In this document: in pieces, positions 51,511-57,368 of the stretch | Layout of the letters: every line of letters starts with the position of its first letter | How positions within the stretch are numbered: position 1 is the stretch's first letter | NCBI GenBank assembly: GCA_959596495.1 | Contig: CAUFXK010000002.1 | Coordinates: 1 to 57,368, forward strand | Length of the DNA stretch: 57,368 nucleotides | Origin: an uncultured Collinsella sp. | GTDB taxonomy: Bacteria; Actinomycetota; Coriobacteriia; Coriobacteriales; Coriobacteriaceae | Direction of reading: 5' to 3' | The notes under the pieces: model-generated | Told to the model about the DNA's origin: nothing | What the model saw: the letters and a program-made list of their open reading frames with translations, nothing else | Database searches by the model: none | Program-made: the position numbers and the translations under genes

Positions 51511-52200
51511 TTGCCCGTCGTCGCCGCTATGACTGTTACTTCACACGCCTCGGATGCCATGGTCGCTATCCCATTTTGGCTCGAGATGTTCGCCGTTGTC
51601 GCGGCATCGATCTCGGGCGTGCTGGTCGCTCGCGAGCACAAGCTCGACCTGGTGGGCGCGGTCGCGCTCGCGGTGGTCTGCGGTCTGGGCGGCGGTCTTT
51701 TGCGCGATATGACGCTCCAGGTCGGCAACGTCTACATCCTCAACCAGCCCATGGCACTACCGCTCTCCATCGCCACAGCCGCCATCATCTATATCTTCCC
51801 GGCAATCGTCGATAAGCCCGAAAAACTCATTCCCCTGCTCGACATCATCTCGGTCGGCATCTATGCAGCAACCGGCGCGGACAAGGCGCTGGTCTACGGC
51901 TTTGCGCCGGCGGTGTGCATCATGATGGGCTTTTTCACCGCCGTGGGCGGCGGCATGTTGCGCGACGGCTTTATGGGCGTGGTTCCGGGTATTTTCCAGC
52001 GCACCAACTTCTATGCCATCGCGGCTATCGCCGGATCGGCAAGCTATGTCTGCCTCGTCATGAGCGGCTTGGTCAGCAATATCGTCGCGCTGGTCGTTTG
52101 CGTCGTAGTGACCATGGGCCTGCGCTGGCTGTCGCTACGCTTTGACATCAAAAGCCCCACCGAGGAAGACATCGCACGCTTCTTGCACCGCAAAAAGTAG
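51511..52200 (+). CDS. TRIC-family (UPF0126) membrane protein
   Basis: 229 residues forming two UPF0126 repeats of three helices each: WLEMFAVVAASISGVLVARE, VCGLGGGLLRDMTL in the first, and ISVGIYAATGADKALVYGF, FFTAVGGGMLRDGFMG in the second. The GGGxLRD motif occurs in both, as in trimeric intracellular cation channels of bacteria. I prefer the TTG at 51511 because AAAGGA lies seven bases before it; ATG 51529 is the alternative. K+ or small-ion conductance is inferred from homologues. Confidence 0.82.
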   Translation: MPVVAAMTVTSHASDAMVAIPFWLEMFAVVAASISGVLVAREHKLDLVGAVALAVVCGLGGGLLRDMTLQVGNVYILNQPMALPLSIATAAIIYIFPAIVDKPEKLIPLLDIISVGIYAATGADKALVYGFAPAVCIMMGFFTAVGGGMLRDGFMGVVPGIFQRTNFYAIAAIAGSASYVCLVMSGLVSNIVALVVCVVVTMGLRWLSLRFDIKSPTEEDIARFLHRKK

Positions 52201-52269
52201 ATTGCGCGGCCTCATCCTTCGAAATGCAACCGAGAGGTTCTTTTAGAGTGCCCACGCGTTGGGTACCCT

Positions 52270-52294
52270 GTTAGATGCATATCGAGCATCTAAC
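52270..52294. promoter_or_regulatory. inverted repeat before the bactofilin-like gene
   Basis: GTTAGATGC (52270-52278) pairs exactly with GCATCTAAC (52286-52294), loop ATATCGA, touching the ribosome-binding site GAAGGA (52295-52300). It could be an operator or an RNA hairpin that masks the site. Confidence 0.5.
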
Positions 52295-52306
52295 GAAGGA
52301 TTCACT

Positions 52307-53452
52307 ATGCCTTGCAACCAAGTACCGTCGATCCGGCGCCACAAAGCGCAGGCCCGCATCACCATCCTATTCGCGCTGATTGCGCTCGCGCTCACCGCAC
52401 TTCCCACGGTGTCGTTCGCCGGCACTGACACCGCGGGCAACGTGCTCGCAACCGAAGTTGACTCAACTCCGTCTGGCGTCGAGGGAGACCTGTACTGGGC
52501 CGGCCAAAGCCTCAACCTAGACGACGCCTCCATCGGCCGCGATATTATCGCGGCGGGTGAGAGCCTGTCGATTCGCGATTGCACCGTAGGCGGCGCCGTT
52601 CGTCTGGCGGCACGCACCATCGATATCGCCAAAACCGCAATCGATGGCAGCGTCACGGTGGCCGGCCAGCACGTCGTGCTCAACACCGGCAGCACCGCCA
52701 ACTGTTTTTACGCGGCAGGCGAAACGGTCGCCCTGCGCGGCTCCGCCAAATCGGCGGCGCTTGCCGGCGGCACCGTAACCATCGACGGCACCGTCGATGG
52801 CGATGTTGAGGTCTGGGCCGACAAGCTCATCCTGGGTAAAAACGCCCGCATCACCGGCACGGTGAACGCCCACGTCTCACAGGACCCCGAGCGGGCCGAG
52901 GGCGCCCAGGTCGGAGCTCTCAAGATCGACCGGACCGAGAACGAGAACACCTCTACGGCCAACGACATTATCGGCGGCATCGTTGCCGCGGCGCTTTCCA
53001 CCTGCTTTGTCGCCATCCTGCTTGAGCTTGTCTTTCCACGCGCAACCGCCAGCGCTGCCGGCATGCTCCATCAGCGTCCCATGCCGCTGTGGGAAAGTGG
53101 TCTTCTGGGCACGGTCGCCGTCGCTCCCGCCGTGCTGCTGCTCATCATCTCGATTGCAGGCCTGTCGCTCGCCGCCGCCCTCATGTGCGGCGTCATCGGC
53201 ATCGCTTTGGTCTCGGCGGCATTTACGGGCACCGCGGTCGCGCGCATGGTCGGACACAACCAAAACCGCTACGCCATGGCCGCCGTGGGCGGTATCGTCG
53301 CGGGCGCACTCACGGCACTTCCTCTTATGGGCAACTTTGTCAGCGGTGTAGCCTTCGTCTTCACGCTCGGCTACGCCATCCAGATCATCTGGCGCAACGC
53401 CCACCTCAAGCCGCAGCAGCCGGCTAACACGCCAGGACTCCCCACCGCCTAG
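52307..53452 (+). CDS. membrane protein with bactofilin-like beta-helix domain
   Basis: 381 residues. A signal peptide (about 12-35, RITILFALIALALTALPTVSFA) exports the N-terminal half. That half (about 50-205) repeats short beta-strand turns (LDDASIGRDIIAAGE, LNTGSTANCFYAAGETVAL, VTIDGTVDGDVEVWADKLIL), as in bactofilin/polymer-forming proteins. Four C-terminal helices follow (from DIIGGIVAAALSTCFVAILL). This extracellular beta-helix plus membrane anchor is common in gut Actinobacteria and Firmicutes; the role is unknown. GAAGGA precedes the ATG at 52307. Confidence 0.72.
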   Translation: MPCNQVPSIRRHKAQARITILFALIALALTALPTVSFAGTDTAGNVLATEVDSTPSGVEGDLYWAGQSLNLDDASIGRDIIAAGESLSIRDCTVGGAVRLAARTIDIAKTAIDGSVTVAGQHVVLNTGSTANCFYAAGETVALRGSAKSAALAGGTVTIDGTVDGDVEVWADKLILGKNARITGTVNAHVSQDPERAEGAQVGALKIDRTENENTSTANDIIGGIVAAALSTCFVAILLELVFPRATASAAGMLHQRPMPLWESGLLGTVAVAPAVLLLIISIAGLSLAAALMCGVIGIALVSAAFTGTAVARMVGHNQNRYAMAAVGGIVAGALTALPLMGNFVSGVAFVFTLGYAIQIIWRNAHLKPQQPANTPGLPTA

Positions 53453-53460
53453 CCGCCAAC

Positions 53461-53493
53461 CACCACAAAAGGGCCAGGCACCTTTGTGGTGGC
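53461..53493. repeat. short hairpin, TGCCTGG loop
   Basis: CCACCACAAAAGG (53461-53473) pairs with CCTTTGTGGTGG (53482-53493), with one bulged A. Reversed, its loop region reads GGTGCCTGGCCC, close to the GGTGCCTGTCCC of 3661-3695. It is 8 nt after the bactofilin-like stop. Confidence 0.6.
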
Positions 53494-53515
53494 GCAAAGC
53501 AACCTGATCCCATTG

Positions 53516-53554
53516 CACCAAAAAGGGCGCCGACCATTGCGGTCGACGCCCTTT
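53516..53554 (-). terminator. typA terminator
   Basis: AAAGGGCG-c-CGACC (53522-53535) pairs with GGTCG-a-CGCCCTTT (53541-53554). On the minus strand it is followed by TTTTGG, about 30 nt after the typA stop. Confidence 0.8.
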
Positions 53555-53581
53555 CTTATTGGCAGTTATAAGCCCCAGCGC

Positions 53582-55420
<1,839 letters not shown>

Positions 55421-55537
55421 GTAGTTCCCCTATCTTCTATCCATATACAAACGGCACGCGTATGCGGCCCGCCCAGCGACACAACGCTCAGCGGGAATAT
55501 TGAGCCTTTTACCGAAAACTCGTTTATTTTAGCGATT

Positions 55538-55987
55538 TTAGATGAGAGGGGTTTCCTCACCTGCAGGTTCAGGGTCGCTCCACATAAAACCATCGCCGGC
55601 ACCCATGCCCTCATACAGCACGTATGCCGAAAAACCGCTCTCGAGCGTAGTTTCGAAGAAGCTCACGAGCAGGGCGTCGTGATAGCCGCCGTCAATTTCG
55701 ACACAACCGGTGTAGCCGATGGCATAGCGGGCGATGCGGCCCAGGCCCTCGTCCTTAAGACCCATCTTGTGCTCGGAGATAAAGTTGGTGGCCGCCTCGA
55801 GACACGCCTCTTCGCCGTCCTCGTCGAGCGCCGCCAGATATCGGTTGGAAGCAGCGTCCTCGATCGCCACAACTACGCCCGGATTCTCGCCGGCGGCAAG
55901 GTCGTCCAAGAACGCACCAATCAGGTCACACACCATGGCGTCGAGCTCGGCGGAGACGTTACCGGCGTCCTGCATATCCTGTGCCAT
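55538..55987 (-). CDS. hypothetical acidic protein
   Basis: 149 residues, acidic, with no membrane helix or signal. The sequence alternates helix and strand (MVCDLIGAFLDDLAAGENPG, ISEHKMGLKDEGLGRIARY, DGGYHDALLVSFFETT), suggesting a small alpha/beta fold. GGGAAGG precedes the ATG at 55987. It starts 30 nt after the next minus-strand gene upstream and may share its transcript. No family recognised. Confidence 0.6.
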   Translation of the reverse strand: MAQDMQDAGNVSAELDAMVCDLIGAFLDDLAAGENPGVVVAIEDAASNRYLAALDEDGEEACLEAATNFISEHKMGLKDEGLGRIARYAIGYTGCVEIDGGYHDALLVSFFETTLESGFSAYVLYEGMGAGDGFMWSDPEPAGEETPLI

Positions 55988-56017
55988 CTTTAGACCTTCC
56001 CATCGAGTCTGGCGTCG

Positions 56018-56374
56018 TTACAGTTCCTGTGCCTCGGCAGCGATCTTGGCGGCAGCGTCGCGGGCGCGCATCATATCCATCGCGCGCTTGTCGAGTACCT
56101 TGATCTGGCTGGCCAGCATTACTGCATCGACCACGCCCCAGATTACCACGCCTGTTGAAATCGAAAACCCAAGCGCACCAACTGTACCACGAAGGCGCGA
56201 GCAGATTGCCGCGACAAGGGCGGAGACGACAACCATCTTGATAAACGAGCCGCGGCGCTCGCGAAGCGTGCGGGCCTGCGTCACATAGGCAATGCGAGCC
56301 GCCTCAGAAGCCTCCGAGCGCATCTGGGCCTCGCGCGCAATGGCCGCCGCCTCAGCCGATACGCGGGTACCCAT
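56018..56374 (-). CDS. small membrane protein of unknown function
   Basis: 118 residues: Ala/Glu/Arg-rich helical ends around two hydrophobic segments (about 47-62, FIKMVVVSALVAAICS, and 66-88, GTVGALGFSISTGVVIWGVV). The start ATG 56374 has GGAGAGG six bases upstream. An in-frame ATG at 56404 directly after the DUF151 stop (TAAATG) lacks such a site. Likely part of an operon with the DUF151 protein and the acidic protein at 55538. Confidence 0.55.
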   Translation of the reverse strand: MGTRVSAEAAAIAREAQMRSEASEAARIAYVTQARTLRERRGSFIKMVVVSALVAAICSRLRGTVGALGFSISTGVVIWGVVDAVMLASQIKVLDKRAMDMMRARDAAAKIAAEAQEL

Positions 56375-56404
56375 CAGCGACCTCTCCGCTCGCGTGCCAG
56401 ACAT

Positions 56405-56905
56405 TTAGAAATCATCGGGGGAGAGCGTATGGACGAACTCGTCGAACTTCTCGAACTCCTGCTCGTCGTCGACATCCTCGGCGTGGGTGGAAACAGTGCC
56501 CAGGCGATTCATGATGTCGTCCTCCACAAACATGGGGGCATTGCTGCGCACGGCAAGGGCAATGGCATCACTGGGGCGGGCGTCGATCTTGCGCTCCTCG
56601 CCATCGGCCAGTACGACGATCGTCGCGTAGAACAACGGCGGCTCGGCGCGAACGATCTCGATGCGCTCGAGCTTGGCGCCCAGGGCGTCAACGGTATCGA
56701 GCAGCAGGTCATGGGTAATCGGGCGCTCGGCGCGGCCGCTATCGATGCCGCGGCTGATGGCAGCAGCTTCAAACGAACCAGTCTGAATGGAAAGGGAACG
56801 CAGCGGCGCGGGCGAGTCCGATTTGCTGCTGCGCTCACGAAGTACGATAAGCGATGGCACGGGACCGGCGGACATGACGATGGTCTCTATGTCGACGCGA
56901 ACCAT
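56405..56905 (-). CDS. bifunctional nuclease family (DUF151) protein
   Basis: 166 residues of the BFN/DUF151 family: MVRVDIETIVMSAGPVPSLIVL, RPITHDLLLDTVDALGAKLERI, FYATIVVLADGEERKIDARPSDAIALAVR, with the family's RPSDAIALA motif. Some members show DNase/RNase activity in vitro; the role in vivo is unclear. A C-terminal acidic tail ends in LSPDDF. GGAGGTG precedes the ATG at 56905. First of three minus-strand genes. Confidence 0.87.
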   Translation of the reverse strand: MVRVDIETIVMSAGPVPSLIVLRERSSKSDSPAPLRSLSIQTGSFEAAAISRGIDSGRAERPITHDLLLDTVDALGAKLERIEIVRAEPPLFYATIVVLADGEERKIDARPSDAIALAVRSNAPMFVEDDIMNRLGTVSTHAEDVDDEQEFEKFDEFVHTLSPDDF

Positions 56906-56998
56906 GGAACACCTCCGGTACGTAGCGGTTAACACGCGGCAGCCCGCCGCATTGAATAGCTATACTACCCAATCTTTCGCACAGCACACAAAATCAAA

Positions 56999-57040
56999 GT
57001 AGTTAATTTGGGACGGGGCTTTTTTGACTACTTTCAGTAG
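56999..57040. repeat. GTAG-flanked repeat with TTTGGGACGGGGC core, copy 2
   Basis: GTAG (56999-57002) and CTAC (57028-57031) flank TTAATTTGGGACGGGGC and a T run. A second small hairpin, CTAC-TTTCA-GTAG (57028-57040), shares the right foot. The same sequence with few changes is at 21751-21783. Confidence 0.65.
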
Positions 57041-57044
57041 GTAA

Positions 57045-57075
57045 GAAAAAAGCCCCGAGGCAACGCCCCAGGGCT
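57045..57075 (-). terminator. terminator after tRNA-Ile
   Basis: On the minus strand AGCCCTGGGGC pairs with GCCTCGGGGCT over 11 bp (two G-U) with a GTT loop, then TTTTTT. Confidence 0.8.
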
Positions 57076-57089
57076 CTTCACAGTTTTGA

Positions 57090-57166
57090 TGGTGGACCTG
57101 ACAAGATTCGAACTTGTGACCTCCCGGTTATCAGCCGGACGCTCTAACCAACTGAGCTACAGGTCC
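57090..57166 (-). tRNA. tRNA-Ile (anticodon GAT)
   Basis: 77 nt including CCA. Acceptor GGACCTG pairs with CAGGTCC; the anticodon loop CTGATAAC carries GAT. Encoded CCA is at 57090-57092. Confidence 0.96.
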
Positions 57167-57170
57167 ATCA

Positions 57171-57246
57171 TGGTGGAGGTTAGGGGGATCGAACCCCTGA
57201 CCTCAGGCTTGCAAAGCCCGCGCTCTCCCAGCTGAGCTAAACCCCC
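57171..57246 (-). tRNA. tRNA-Ala (anticodon TGC)
   Basis: 76 nt including CCA. Acceptor GGGGGTT pairs with AACCTCC (one G-T); the anticodon loop TTTGCAAG carries TGC. It is 4 nt upstream of tRNA-Ile on the same strand. Confidence 0.96.
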
Positions 57247-57259
57247 ACGGAGACAGTAA

Positions 57260-57300
57260 TAAACACCCCAGCGGCGACTCGGCTCTCGCTGGGGTGTTTA
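57260..57300. terminator. hairpin between tRNA-Ala and the second tRNA-Ile
   Basis: A perfect 14-bp stem, TAAACACCCCAGCG (57260-57273) with CGCTGGGGTGTTTA (57287-57300). On the minus strand TTACTG follows, so termination may be partial. Confidence 0.7.
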
Positions 57301-57313
57301 TTGCGAAAGAAAG

Positions 57314-57368
57314 TGGTGGACCTGACAAGATTCGAACTTGTGACCTCCCGGTTATCAGCCGGACGCTC
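57314..57368 (-). tRNA. tRNA-Ile (anticodon GAT), second copy, cut by the window end
   Basis: The 55 bases present are identical to the 3' part of tRNA-Ile at 57090-57144, including the encoded CCA (57314-57316) and the GAT anticodon. The 5' end lies outside the window. Confidence 0.9.

Overview
The window looks like chromosome of a gut Coriobacteriia species, most likely Collinsella or a close relative. I base this on the high-GC coding style with strong C/G third positions, the NfnAB pair, the class B sortase, the coriobacterial form of CarA and the rpsF-ssb-rpsR-rplI-dnaB order. The genus is an inference; no rRNA gene is present to settle it. Most genes lie on the minus strand.

Layout. 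1-3.7 kb: peptidyl-tRNA hydrolase, then the ferredoxin-linked NADP+ oxidoreductase pair nfnA-nfnB (plus). 3.7-9.6 kb: a cytidylate-kinase-like protein, a complete polar amino acid ABC transporter (two permeases, a Tat-exported lipoprotein receptor and an ATPase), a YqeY-like protein and a membrane-anchored parvulin foldase. 9.6-16 kb: an accessory stretch with a lone PTS IIA, a PIN/RelB-type toxin-antitoxin pair, then an AT-richer zone of small genes, zinc-ribbon proteins, a Crp-like regulator with a C10 tract in its promoter, and several decaying genes. 16-23.3 kb: purN-purM, purF, a CmpB-type membrane protein, a MoaE-like protein, a class B sortase and purE. 23.5-30 kb: a 2,137-residue secreted GH31 glycosidase with CBM, cohesin, dockerin-like and FIVAR modules and an IPNTG sorting signal. 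30.4-35.3 kb: a MarR regulator, a small membrane protein, and a mannose-family PTS (IID, IIC, IIB, IIA) divergent from a GntR/UTRA regulator. 35.5-48.4 kb: carAB with a PyrR-type leader hairpin, a membrane protein, an ABC exporter, a Nudix hydrolase, purD, purA and dnaB. 48.6-50.4 kb: rplI, rpsR, ssb and rpsF. 50.8-57.4 kb: two tRNA-Ser genes, a tRNA-derived element, a TRIC-family protein, a bactofilin-like membrane protein, typA, two small proteins, a DUF151 protein and tRNA-Ile/tRNA-Ala/tRNA-Ile.

Metabolically the window joins purine (purN, M, F, E, D, A) and pyrimidine/arginine (carAB) synthesis with nutrient capture: an amino acid ABC importer, a sugar PTS and a wall-sorted glycosidase that may act on host glycans.

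The most unusual content is between the genes. At least three families of structured repeats occur. One (3 copies, 105-150 nt) has stems whose sequences differ completely between copies yet still pair, while the internal loops are conserved. A second has an invariant 16-nt loop on two different stems. A third is a diverse set of short hairpins carrying a CCTGTCCC/GGGACAG-like loop. Copies of all of them lie at, or within about 12 nt of, stop codons. Next to the tRNA-Ser genes is a cloverleaf-like element that begins with an inverted copy of the tRNA 3' end. I consider these elements the best candidates for something undescribed.
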